From: a virus
DNA length: 64,000 nucleotides
Strand: one strand, 5' to 3'
Virus record (IMG/VR): IMGVR_UViG_3300044846_003474
Coordinates: 44,261-108,260 of that record
The notes beneath the pieces are model-generated. The model had not been told where the DNA came from. It did no database searches and saw nothing but the letters and a program-made list of their open reading frames with translations. Of this stretch, positions 57,008-63,872 are shown piece after piece. Made by a program: the position numbers and the translations under genes. How positions within the stretch are numbered: the stretch's first letter is position 1; every line of letters begins with the position of its first letter.

Positions 57008-57346
57008 TTACTCATCACAATCTTCATCCTCTAAAACCTTATCATAATATTCTTTAACTTTATCAAAGAATATTTCATACATCCATTCATTCATAGTTTC
57101 AGATAATTCATCAATATTAACCGTATTTTCTTCTGACCAAGGTAAATTTATATCTTTTACAATCATATCGTATATGACTGCGTTACGAACATCACCATAG
57201 TAATCATAAAAAGCGTAGTACGGATCATATGTATAATCACAAGGGGGGTAGTAACGCATCTTTTCATCAACAAGTTGATCAATACGACCAAACCTACGTT
57301 TAAAGAAAAGATCAACAAATTGTGATTCAGTTATAATGATTTTCAA
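57008..57346 (-). CDS. MKIIITE-family paralogue (112 aa)
   Basis: Tag MKIIITESQFVDLFFKRRFG. YYPPCDYTYDPYYAFYDYYG is a tyrosine-rich element; the end is EDEDCDE. Third cluster of the family, overlapping its upstream partner by 20 nt. Confidence 0.65.
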   Translation of the reverse strand: MKIIITESQFVDLFFKRRFGRIDQLVDEKMRYYPPCDYTYDPYYAFYDYYGDVRNAVIYDMIVKDINLPWSEENTVNIDELSETMNEWMYEIFFDKVKEYYDKVLEDEDCDE

Positions 57347-57650
57347 AATATTCTTTCAGTTTTGCCTCATATCTTGAGGATATAAATCGTTTAATTGGTG
57401 CGGAGAATTCATCCCAATATTGATCTCCCCAACATTTTTCCACACCATAATCTTCATCAACTCGGTCATATGTGTAATTAATTACCATATCCATAAAACC
57501 TCCAATAGTATCACGAAGTGAAACAAATTCTTCCATGGCCTCATCAACAATATCGTCAATCCCATCAAGATCTATCCTTCTCTTAATACAGTTAGATAAT
57601 TGATAATAATCCAATGATTCTTTTTGACTTTCAGTTATAATGATTTTCAT
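57327..57650 (-). CDS. MKIIITE-family paralogue (107 aa)
   Basis: Tag MKIIITESQKESLDYYQLSN, then KRRIDLDGIDDIVDEAMEEF and an aromatic C-terminus (EYFENHYN). It is 2 nt after the gene at 57653 in transcript order. Confidence 0.65.
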   Translation of the reverse strand: MKIIITESQKESLDYYQLSNCIKRRIDLDGIDDIVDEAMEEFVSLRDTIGGFMDMVINYTYDRVDEDYGVEKCWGDQYWDEFSAPIKRFISSRYEAKLKEYFENHYN

Positions 57651-57652
57651 AA

Positions 57653-58579
57653 TTAAGAAAATGTAACCTTACTTTTAATTGATTCAAGACCTTTACCATT
57701 TGCTTCAACCCATTTATTCTGACCTTTAAGTGAATAATAATATTTATCACCACTTAATTTATAATCATAAGTACTATCATTGGTGGTATTTATTTTTTCT
57801 TGTGGTAAACCCTGTGAGTATCTATCCAAACCAGATTTAACGGATTGTAAAACTTCCGTTGACGGTAAGTAATTGGGGTCTCCCACCTTTACCGAGACTT
57901 TTTCTTGTGGTAAACCCTTCCAAAATCTTACCAACTGAGGCCCCATGGTTTCTAAAAGTTTAATAAAATCATTTAACCATAACTTTTGTTCTTCATTCAT
58001 AACACCTTTAGCTCCAATTTGACCATTATAATATAATTTTAATTGATTTAATACCTTATCAAAACCTCCATTGTCTCCTGCGTGTTGTAATGTAGCTTCT
58101 TTTAACGGACCCATTAGTGTGTTTTTACCAATATCCATCATAGTTTGTCCTGAGGAAACATTAATATTAGAAGCCTCTTCCGATGTTACCCCATACATTT
58201 TTGCAAAATCACTTAAAAAAGTTGCCGATTTGTCTTCCCCTTGGAGGTTCATTGATTGTTTAAGTTTATCCATTTCTTTTGTTGTTACCTCACCCTCATC
58301 ACCATCGGCGCAATATCCATCACCTTTTTTACAAATCCACACAGGTATACCCTTTTCCTCCATAAACTTCTTTAAAGAATCGTTAAAATCTTTATCGGTC
58401 CAACTACCTGTAGTCGCAGATGAAAGATTTGTTCCATAATAATAATTTAAAAATGTTGCTTGGTCTTTCGTACCTTGAGCTTTAGGGGATTGTAATGACT
58501 GAGGACTTAATTTATCACCAACCATTTCGTATAAACCACGAATTCTATTTTTCTCTTCTTCTGTTATAATAAATTTCAT
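57653..58579 (-). CDS. Class C tagged protein (308 aa)
   Basis: Start ATG 58579 (MKFIITEEEKNRIRGLYEMV). A beta/alpha region with TDKDFNDSLKKFMEEKGIPV and a cysteine pair (VWICKKGDGYCADGDEG) follows; then a helical part and a C-terminal beta region with YKLSGDKYYYSLKGQNKWVE. An internal near-repeat G-L-P-Q-E-K occurs twice. First gene of an operon with two MKIIITE paralogues. Function unknown. Confidence 0.65.
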   Translation of the reverse strand: MKFIITEEEKNRIRGLYEMVGDKLSPQSLQSPKAQGTKDQATFLNYYYGTNLSSATTGSWTDKDFNDSLKKFMEEKGIPVWICKKGDGYCADGDEGEVTTKEMDKLKQSMNLQGEDKSATFLSDFAKMYGVTSEEASNINVSSGQTMMDIGKNTLMGPLKEATLQHAGDNGGFDKVLNQLKLYYNGQIGAKGVMNEEQKLWLNDFIKLLETMGPQLVRFWKGLPQEKVSVKVGDPNYLPSTEVLQSVKSGLDRYSQGLPQEKINTTNDSTYDYKLSGDKYYYSLKGQNKWVEANGKGLESIKSKVTFS

Positions 58580-58581
58580 AT

Positions 58582-58591
58582 TAATAAATAT
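58582..58591 (-). promoter_or_regulatory. AT-rich start-proximal motif
   Basis: Minus-strand GATATTTATTA ending 2 nt before ATG 58579. Confidence 0.45.
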
Positions 58592-58599
58592 CTGAGAAA

Positions 58600-58630
58600 C
58601 AAAAAAACCCCTCAACTAATTAAGGGGTCT
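58600..58630 (-). terminator. Hairpin terminator
   Basis: Minus-strand ACCCCTTAATTAGTTGAGGGGT followed by TTTTTTT, after the gene at 58651. Confidence 0.8.
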
Positions 58631-58650
58631 AAATACCATTCATTATTTTT

Positions 58651-58959
58651 TTATGATCCCCACGCAGGATTTGCAATAATCAATTTACCGTCCTCAACTC
58701 TTGGAATTTTTCCCATATCATTGTGATCAGCAATTTCAAAATCATCTTCATAGAATTTCTCACCGTCAAATACAATGTAGAATTCACCTTCATCGTCTTT
58801 ACCTCTATGACTATAACTTTTAGACTTTAAAGATGAATGTGCGGCATCTCCCATAGAATCAAATCCACTTGCGGTATAATCATCTTCGTATTGTTCTCTA
58901 ACAATACGTTTAACCAATTTAGTTAAATCTCTTTCTGTTAATCTTACAATTCTTGACAT
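58651..58959 (-). CDS. Class A tagged small protein (102 aa)
   Basis: Tag MSRIVRLTERDLTKLVKRIV ends I-V-R-E-Q. The mature part is an acidic beta domain (GEFYIVFDGEKFYEDDFEIA) ending ANPAWGS. Not recognised. One gene, flanked by terminators on both sides: a stand-alone cargo cassette. Confidence 0.68.
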   Translation of the reverse strand: MSRIVRLTERDLTKLVKRIVREQYEDDYTASGFDSMGDAAHSSLKSKSYSHRGKDDEGEFYIVFDGEKFYEDDFEIADHNDMGKIPRVEDGKLIIANPAWGS

Positions 58960-58998
58960 AATATTTTTTGTTTATTAATAAATACTTCTATATCCAAA

Positions 58999-59028
58999 AA
59001 AAACCCCACCGATGAGGTAGGGTTTAAT
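58999..59028 (-). terminator. Hairpin terminator
   Basis: Minus-strand AACCCTACC-TCATC-GGTGGGGTTTTTTT after the gene at 59055. Confidence 0.8.
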
Positions 59029-59054
59029 ACTTTAATTATTTTTATAAGTATGAT

Positions 59055-59492
59055 TTAAAAAATACCGTTGTATACACAATTTTTTAAATTTGATAATTCT
59101 CCTGATATTTTAGAGTAATTAGATTTATATAATTGATCTAACCCACCAGAAGTTGATTTTTTTCCATTGTTAAATGTTTTTAATGTATTCTTTTCTAAAT
59201 TATCGTATTTAAACTCATCTTCATTGTAAACTACACCATAAACAGTTTGAATAATACCAGAATTTATACCCATAGACATTAAAAGAAGTCCGTACACAGT
59301 ATCCCCATATCCATTAGTTATTTTATATAATTCTGGATATTTTGATTTATTAAAACATTTACCAATAGAAGATTTACCCATTTTAAGTTGTTGTTGACTC
59401 ATTTGTTCCTCACTAATTAATCTACTTTCACTAATAACTCGTTTAACCAATCTAGTTAAATCTCTTTCTGTTAATCTTACAATTCTTCCCAT
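59055..59492 (-). CDS. Class A tagged protein (145 aa)
   Basis: Tag MGRIVRLTERDLTRLVKRVI ends V-I-S-E-S, with a second site L-I-S-E-E. The mature part has GNGYGDTVYGLLLMSM-like sequence near the middle (TNGYGDTVYGLLLMSMGINS) and two cysteines far apart (GKCFNKS, KNCVYNG). Function unknown. Stand-alone cassette. Confidence 0.68.
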   Translation of the reverse strand: MGRIVRLTERDLTRLVKRVISESRLISEEQMSQQQLKMGKSSIGKCFNKSKYPELYKITNGYGDTVYGLLLMSMGINSGIIQTVYGVVYNEDEFKYDNLEKNTLKTFNNGKKSTSGGLDQLYKSNYSKISGELSNLKNCVYNGIF

Positions 59493-59529
59493 AGTATTTT
59501 AATTTATTAATAAATAGTACGATAATCAA

Positions 59530-59563
59530 AAAAAAACCCACTCTTATTAAAAAGTGGGGAGTT
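59530..59563 (-). terminator. Hairpin terminator
   Basis: Minus-strand CCCCACTTTTTAATAAGAGTGGG followed by a T-run. Confidence 0.7.
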
Positions 59564-59600
59564 TTATATTAATTTTTTTATTATTAAGTAATAACAATTT

Positions 59601-60041
59601 TTACATATCATATATACTTTCATAATAAATATCAATTAAATCATCAATTTTTAAACTCATAACATTAAGTCCGAGCAATTTCATTAAATAATTTTCACTC
59701 CAAAAGTTACCATCTTTGTCCATTAAATCACTTCCACTTTGATACAGATATTTCTTGTTTATAACGTTGTCTTTATAAACGTCTATTGAATACATCGGAC
59801 CAAATTGAATTTTATCTTTAAAAGATTTTGGCGTACTAAGTGATAAATATTGTTCTGTAAACGATTTAGGGATTTCGGAATATCTATTAATTTCTTTAAT
59901 TTTTCCATTAAAGTCAATTTCAAAATTATTTTTAATAATTTCTTTTAATTTTCTACTTTTTGGAGTCAAACTATCTTCTCTAATCACTTGTCTAACGATA
60001 CGACCCAAATCCCTCTCCGTTAATCGTATAATTTTTTTCAT
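59601..60041 (-). CDS. Class A tagged protein (146 aa)
   Basis: Start ATG 60041 (MKKIIRLTERDLGRIVRQVI), tag ending V-I-R-E-D. The mature domain is mixed alpha/beta (NNFEIDFNGKIKEINRY, GPMYSIDVYKDNVINKKY) and ends DDLIDIYYESIYDM. No family. The cassette has the motif 2 nt before its ATG. Confidence 0.66.
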   Translation of the reverse strand: MKKIIRLTERDLGRIVRQVIREDSLTPKSRKLKEIIKNNFEIDFNGKIKEINRYSEIPKSFTEQYLSLSTPKSFKDKIQFGPMYSIDVYKDNVINKKYLYQSGSDLMDKDGNFWSENYLMKLLGLNVMSLKIDDLIDIYYESIYDM

Positions 60042-60043
60042 AT

Positions 60044-60053
60044 TAATAAATAT
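60044..60053 (-). promoter_or_regulatory. AT-rich start-proximal motif
   Basis: Minus-strand ATATTTATTA between a terminator hairpin and ATG 60041. Confidence 0.45.
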
Positions 60054-60063
60054 TACATAAAAC

Positions 60064-60094
60064 AAAAAACCCCACCGATGAGGTAGGGTTTAAA
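60064..60094 (-). terminator. Hairpin terminator
   Basis: Minus-strand AACCCTACC-TCATC-GGTGGGGTTTTTTG, nearly identical to that at 58999, after the lipoprotein gene at 60109. Confidence 0.8.
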
Positions 60095-60108
60095 GTTTTA
60101 ATTTTTAA

Positions 60109-60804
60109 TTAGTGTTTTTTCTTTTTCTGAAGTTCCTTACTGTATTCAGAAACGGGGATCGGAGTTCCAACAGGATAAGGAAATCCTACTTTAGCTGCCG
60201 TTACTGATGTCTGCCCATTCTTAACGGGAACTGCTTTACGTAATGGAATTGCCGCCTCATTAAGTGGACCATAAACTTTAGCCAAAACAATACCTGAAGA
60301 TGTTGTATCAAAGATAATACCTGGCATTGCAAACATATTACTTTCACTTGTAGATGGTGAATCCAAGTTAATAACAAACGATCTGTTATATGGTGTCATA
60401 TATTCCCACTCCTTAGTTGAAGGATTAAATTGGGGGATAGTAGTCGTTATATCGTAGTACCAAAATAAAGACCATACAGTATTACTTGTTCCGTCAGGAG
60501 TTTGGAAGTTTTTCTCAACATTGAACTTACCATAAGTTCCACTAACACCTTCCATTGCCAAACTTGAAAGAGATGGTCCGTTCAATACAGGACAGATTGC
60601 ACAACCCTCGTCATACTTAACACCTTGAACAATAATCTTTTTTCCCGTAGGTAACGCTGCCGATGCCCCACAAAAAGCAAAAGACCCATCATGTATCTTA
60701 ACAATTTTATCAGATTTAATATCTTCTAACGTTTCGGTTTTTGTTCCCGTATTACAACTAAATAACATAGTAGCCGTAACAATAAATAATAATAATTTTT
60801 TCAT
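60109..60804 (-). CDS. Exported lipoprotein (231 aa)
   Basis: A signal peptide with lipobox (MKKLLLFIVTATMLFSC, Cys17). The mature part has a cysteine trio (SFAFCGASAA, DEGCAICPVLNGP) and beta-rich stretches (NTVWSLFWYYDITTTIPQF). The C-terminus is basic (ELQKKKKH). It is the only untagged exported protein inside the cassette array. It may alter the host envelope. No family recognised. Confidence 0.7.
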   Translation of the reverse strand: MKKLLLFIVTATMLFSCNTGTKTETLEDIKSDKIVKIHDGSFAFCGASAALPTGKKIIVQGVKYDEGCAICPVLNGPSLSSLAMEGVSGTYGKFNVEKNFQTPDGTSNTVWSLFWYYDITTTIPQFNPSTKEWEYMTPYNRSFVINLDSPSTSESNMFAMPGIIFDTTSSGIVLAKVYGPLNEAAIPLRKAVPVKNGQTSVTAAKVGFPYPVGTPIPVSEYSKELQKKKKH

Positions 60805-60842
60805 AAGTTTTTTATTATAAATATAAGCATATATAGGAAAAA

Positions 60843-60876
60843 GAAAACCCCTCCGATTAAGGAAGGGTTAATTTTT
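60843..60876 (-). terminator. Hairpin terminator
   Basis: Minus-strand AACCCTTCC-TTAATC-GGAGGGGTTTTC after the gene at 60879. Confidence 0.7.
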
Positions 60877-60878
60877 TT

Positions 60879-61406
60879 TTATTTTGAATGTTGATGATCA
60901 TATGTATTATCTCCCATACGCATTACTTTATCTGCTTTGAATTGTCCAAATCTTTTTTCATAATCATCGCTCATTCTAGCCTGATCCGAATAATCGTGAG
61001 CAACTTCTAATTTTAAAATTCTTTCAATTCTTTTAGGGTCGTCTCCTTTGAATAATAAAACTTTTCTGTCTCTAAAACCTTGATCTCTTGTATCGTCCGT
61101 AACATCAATACCCCAATATGTTTCATCAGTATCATTATCACGATACTCTTTCATGGTAAAGAAGTTACCTTCTTGGTCACCACCAGTTGATTTTCTAACA
61201 TTACCTGTTGGGGTCATTTTATTTATTAGTGAACGGTTACTTAGATAATCATATGCCCTTTTTATAATTGCACCACCTAACGCAATTCCACCTAAAGTTA
61301 ATAAAACACTTTCGTTAATATTTTTTTTACTTTTCTTTTCTTCTATGATAACTCTTTTAACCAATCTTGTTAAATCTGATTCAGTTAATCTTATAATTCT
61401 TGCCAT
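60879..61406 (-). CDS. Class A tagged protein with a membrane segment (175 aa)
   Basis: Tag MARIIRLTESDLTRLVKRVI ends I-I-E-E; a second site I-N-E-S follows. Then a hydrophobic helix (VLLTLGGIALGGAIIKRAY) and an alpha/beta domain (EGNFFTMKEYRDNDTDETYW, RDRKVLLFKGDDPKRIERI). It is followed 8 nt upstream by the tagged gene at 61415, so they form a pair. Function unknown. Confidence 0.66.
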   Translation of the reverse strand: MARIIRLTESDLTRLVKRVIIEEKKSKKNINESVLLTLGGIALGGAIIKRAYDYLSNRSLINKMTPTGNVRKSTGGDQEGNFFTMKEYRDNDTDETYWGIDVTDDTRDQGFRDRKVLLFKGDDPKRIERILKLEVAHDYSDQARMSDDYEKRFGQFKADKVMRMGDNTYDHQHSK

Positions 61407-61414
61407 AATATTAT

Positions 61415-61714
61415 TTATTTTGTTTCTCTTATTTCATCAGTTATAGCTCTCATTTCATCAACTAACGATTTTAATGATTTCAAATCCAGTATGATGTTTC
61501 CGATAACAAATGCGGTTTCTTCTCCGTTGCCACTTTCTGCAGTTTGTTGTGCTTGGTGAAGACCTCTCATAATTTTTTTAAATTTCATATCGAATATTTC
61601 AGAACTATTTTCATATATACGATCTCTATACTCTACACTCGTATTGTTCTCATTAATAACTCGTTTAACAAGTCTTGTTAAATCTCTTTCTGTTAACCTT
61701 ACTGTTCTTCTCAT
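61415..61714 (-). CDS. Class A tagged helical protein (99 aa)
   Basis: Tag MRRTVRLTERDLTRLVKRVI ends V-I-N-E-N. The mature part is a helical hairpin or bundle (KFKKIMRGLHQAQQTAESGN, LDLKSLKSLVDEMRAITDE). No cysteines, no enzyme motif. It lies behind a module nearly identical to that of 62531. Confidence 0.67.
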   Translation of the reverse strand: MRRTVRLTERDLTRLVKRVINENNTSVEYRDRIYENSSEIFDMKFKKIMRGLHQAQQTAESGNGEETAFVIGNIILDLKSLKSLVDEMRAITDEIRETK

Positions 61715-61730
61715 AATTTATATATTTTAT

Positions 61731-61740
61731 TAATAAATAT
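61731..61740 (-). promoter_or_regulatory. AT-rich start-proximal motif
   Basis: Minus-strand GATATTTATTA, 16 nt before ATG 61714. The whole stretch from the terminator to the tag matches that at 63042-63051. Confidence 0.5.
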
Positions 61741-61749
61741 CACATAAAA

Positions 61750-61781
61750 CAAAAAACTCCACCTGATAAAGATGGGGTTAT
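61750..61781 (-). terminator. Hairpin terminator
   Basis: Minus-strand ACCCCATCTTTATCAGGTGGAGT followed by TTTTT after the gene at 61803. Confidence 0.75.
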
Positions 61782-61802
61782 ATTCATATAAAATAATGTG
61801 TC

Positions 61803-62444
61803 TTAGTTTTTACTATTACACCCATAAATTCTATTACTACTTCCAATATTTTTAAAATCCAGAAGAAAAATAAAAGTAAAAGTTGCCAATGCTGAAGTCT
61901 TCCAGTCCAATGGACAGTCAAAAAGTTTACTTTCAAGTTTATAAATATAACATTTAAACAATCTTAGTATAACCCAAACAAGTATAAGAGACCAAGCCCA
62001 AATTGGAATTTTTGATCCTGATTTAATCATAATATTTAATATATCTTTTAAAGTTTTTAACACGGGGTCATTAACTTCTTCATTTAGTTTAACGTCTTCA
62101 GACCTGTATTGTTGAGGATTATTTTTTACTTCTTTAATTTTTTTAATTAATTCAATAATCGAATCCGCGGACATTGATCCCAATACTCCATCCAGATATA
62201 TGTTAATATTTTCTTTAATATCATCGTATTTACCTTCAATACTTTTAATATTATTGAGTTCTTGTTTAATATTAATACCTAATGATGTTATATTATTGTC
62301 AATTAACTTAATTTTTTCAAGTCCCGCTCCTGATTCATAATTAATACACATTTGACTATTAGATTCTACTTTATTTAATAAACGTTGTTCCAACATTAAA
62401 TTAGATGATTGTATGTGCCTGATTTTACTGTAACTTCTATTCAT
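61803..62444 (-). CDS. Class E tagged membrane protein (213 aa)
   Basis: Start ATG 62444 (MNRSYSKIRHIQSSNLMLEQ). The class E tag is shared at DNA level with the gene at 56522. A coiled-coil-like middle precedes KLNEEVNDP. The C-terminal part has hydrophobic segments (IPIWAWSLILVWVILRLFKC and TSALATFTFIFLLDF). It could insert into the host membrane after injection. Confidence 0.66.
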   Translation of the reverse strand: MNRSYSKIRHIQSSNLMLEQRLLNKVESNSQMCINYESGAGLEKIKLIDNNITSLGINIKQELNNIKSIEGKYDDIKENINIYLDGVLGSMSADSIIELIKKIKEVKNNPQQYRSEDVKLNEEVNDPVLKTLKDILNIMIKSGSKIPIWAWSLILVWVILRLFKCYIYKLESKLFDCPLDWKTSALATFTFIFLLDFKNIGSSNRIYGCNSKN

Positions 62445-62459
62445 GTTATATTCCTTTTC

Positions 62460-62469
62460 TAATAAATAC
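62460..62469 (-). promoter_or_regulatory. AT-rich start-proximal motif
   Basis: Minus-strand GTATTTATTA, 15 nt before ATG 62444. Confidence 0.4.
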
Positions 62470-62477
62470 TTCATAAA

Positions 62478-62510
62478 ACAAAAAACCCCACCTGATAAAG
62501 ATGGGGTTCA
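62478..62510 (-). terminator. Hairpin terminator
   Basis: Minus-strand AACCCCATCTTTATCAGGTGGGG followed by TTTTTT, nearly identical to the hairpin at 61750. Confidence 0.8.
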
Positions 62511-62530
62511 TATATTAATTCCTTTATTAT

Positions 62531-63025
62531 TTATAATCCAGAGTCATCATATGATATTGATCTTGGATCGTATTCACTTACACTAAAACCATTATCTTCA
62601 AAAAACCTTAAAACTTTTTTTGCGTCTTTCCTTGTCGCTGGTAAAGATGGATGATTTCCCATCAGAAGAAATTCCATATTATCGAAATATTTACCTATTT
62701 CAAAATCTCTTTTAATACCATTATCAAGGTCTTCTGTTTCCAAAGTATAAGTGTTAGATGTGTTAGATTCTTTTTTGAGACTAATCATTCTTAACTCTAT
62801 TTCTTTTTCTTGCCCCAAATGTTTTACAACCATTGTGATATTATTTTTTTCTTGACCCAAACCAAATTCTTTTCCGTGTTCACGAAATCTATCAGACAAT
62901 TTATTAAATCCTTTTTCACCCGCAACATCAGCAGCTTTTTCATACGTTGATCTATCAAGTTCCGTAATGGTTCTTTTAACAAGTCTTGTTAAATCTCTTT
63001 CTGTTAATCTTACAATTCTTCCCAT
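62531..63025 (-). CDS. Class A tagged protein (164 aa)
   Basis: Tag MGRIVRLTERDLTRLVKRTI ends T-I-T-E-L. The mature part is charged (FRKHGKEFG-like: SDRFREHGKEFGLGQEKNN) with a beta sheet (TMVVKHLGQEKEIELRMISL) and a C-terminal RKDAKKVLRFFEDNGFSVSE helix/strand. No family recognised. Confidence 0.66.
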   Translation of the reverse strand: MGRIVRLTERDLTRLVKRTITELDRSTYEKAADVAGEKGFNKLSDRFREHGKEFGLGQEKNNITMVVKHLGQEKEIELRMISLKKESNTSNTYTLETEDLDNGIKRDFEIGKYFDNMEFLLMGNHPSLPATRKDAKKVLRFFEDNGFSVSEYDPRSISYDDSGL

Positions 63026-63041
63026 AATTTATATATTTTAT

Positions 63042-63051
63042 TAATAAATAT
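63042..63051 (-). promoter_or_regulatory. AT-rich start-proximal motif
   Basis: Minus-strand GATATTTATTA, 16 nt before ATG 63025. Confidence 0.5.
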
Positions 63052-63113
63052 CACATAAAACAAAAACGAACATTTTTTCTGAAAGATTCACTTAAGTAGA
63101 CAACAAATAAATT

Positions 63114-63178
63114 AAAAAAACCCGAAGGGTTCGGTCGGACAGAAAATCCGACGAAGTCGGGACGGGGTTCCGGCGCCC
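63114..63178 (-). other. GC-rich structured island ending in a terminator
   Basis: On the minus strand it begins GGGCGCCGGAACCCCGTCCC, continues with overlapping hairpins CCGAC-TTC-GTCGG and GTCGGA-TTTTCTG-TCCGAC, which exclude each other, and ends AACCC-TTC-GGGTT plus a T-run. Its GC content is about twice that of the surroundings. It may be a terminator with an attenuator-like switch, a small RNA or an acquired segment. Confidence 0.5.
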
Positions 63179-63195
63179 ATTAAAAAGGAAGAATT

Positions 63196-63324
63196 TTAAT
63201 TATCTTCTTCGTTCTCATCTGAATCCTCTTCAGAACCTTGAACTTTTATAAAATGGGGGTTTCTAAATTTATTAATTTTTAATGACCAGATACTCCATAT
63301 CCTATGTCGTAAAGATGTCGTGGA
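63196..63324 (-). other. Open frame without a start codon, overlapping the end of the gene at 63279
   Basis: In a different frame from the gene at 63279 the minus strand reads ...IWSIWSLKINKFRNPHFIKV then QGSEEDSDENEEDN and stop. There is no ATG after the preceding TGA. It could be the product of a frameshift at the end of the tagged gene, a gene with an unusual start or a remnant. Confidence 0.35.
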
Positions 63325-63779
63325 TCATTACTTGTAATTTCATTATCATCTTCTATCACCTTGTATACGAATTTAAGACGATAAGAATCGTTTCTAAAAT
63401 CATCTGATTCATAACTATGTTGGGCGTGTTTAGCACGCTCATAAGCGACCACATTATGAGAGTTAAACTTAAATTCAATTCCATTTTCTTCACCTATTTC
63501 TTCTATAACCCTATCTACTATATCTTTCAATATATACCCAACTTCTACACTATCCTTCATAAAATTTTCATAACGTATTTCAATATCTACATTTTTACCA
63601 TTAAACCGTACTGACGCTTGAGGAGAATTTGTAAATGGTTTATCTCTATTGATTTCAATTGATCTGTTTAATCTTCTTTCTAACGAATCAACCCATTCAG
63701 GTTCTGAGTTCTCCGTTATAACTCGTCTAATAATACGTTTTAATTGTTTGGACTGTTGTTCTGTTATAATGATTTTCAT
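63279..63779 (-). CDS. Protein with combined class B and class A tags (166 aa)
   Basis: MKIIITEQQSKQLKRIIRRV then ITENSE joins a class B start (I-I-I-T-E) to a class A-like helix ending V-I-T-E-N, giving two cleavage sites in one leader. The mature domain has FNGKNVDIEIRYENFMKDSV and HNVVAYERAKHAQHSYESDD. It supports the view that A and B are versions of one signal. Function unknown. Confidence 0.68.
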   Translation of the reverse strand: MKIIITEQQSKQLKRIIRRVITENSEPEWVDSLERRLNRSIEINRDKPFTNSPQASVRFNGKNVDIEIRYENFMKDSVEVGYILKDIVDRVIEEIGEENGIEFKFNSHNVVAYERAKHAQHSYESDDFRNDSYRLKFVYKVIEDDNEITSNDPRHLYDIGYGVSGH

Positions 63780-63793
63780 ATATGGTTATTTAT

Positions 63794-63803
63794 TAATAAA
63801 TAT
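63794..63803 (-). promoter_or_regulatory. AT-rich start-proximal motif
   Basis: Minus-strand GATATTTATTA, 14 nt before ATG 63779. Confidence 0.45.
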
Positions 63804-63815
63804 CACATAAAACAA

Positions 63816-63846
63816 AAAACCCCACTCTTATTAGGAATGGGGTTTA
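63816..63846 (-). terminator. Hairpin terminator
   Basis: Minus-strand AACCCCATTCCTAATAAGAGTGGGG followed by TTTTTT. Confidence 0.75.
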
Positions 63847-63872
63847 TAAATATATTATTTATTCGTCGGAAC

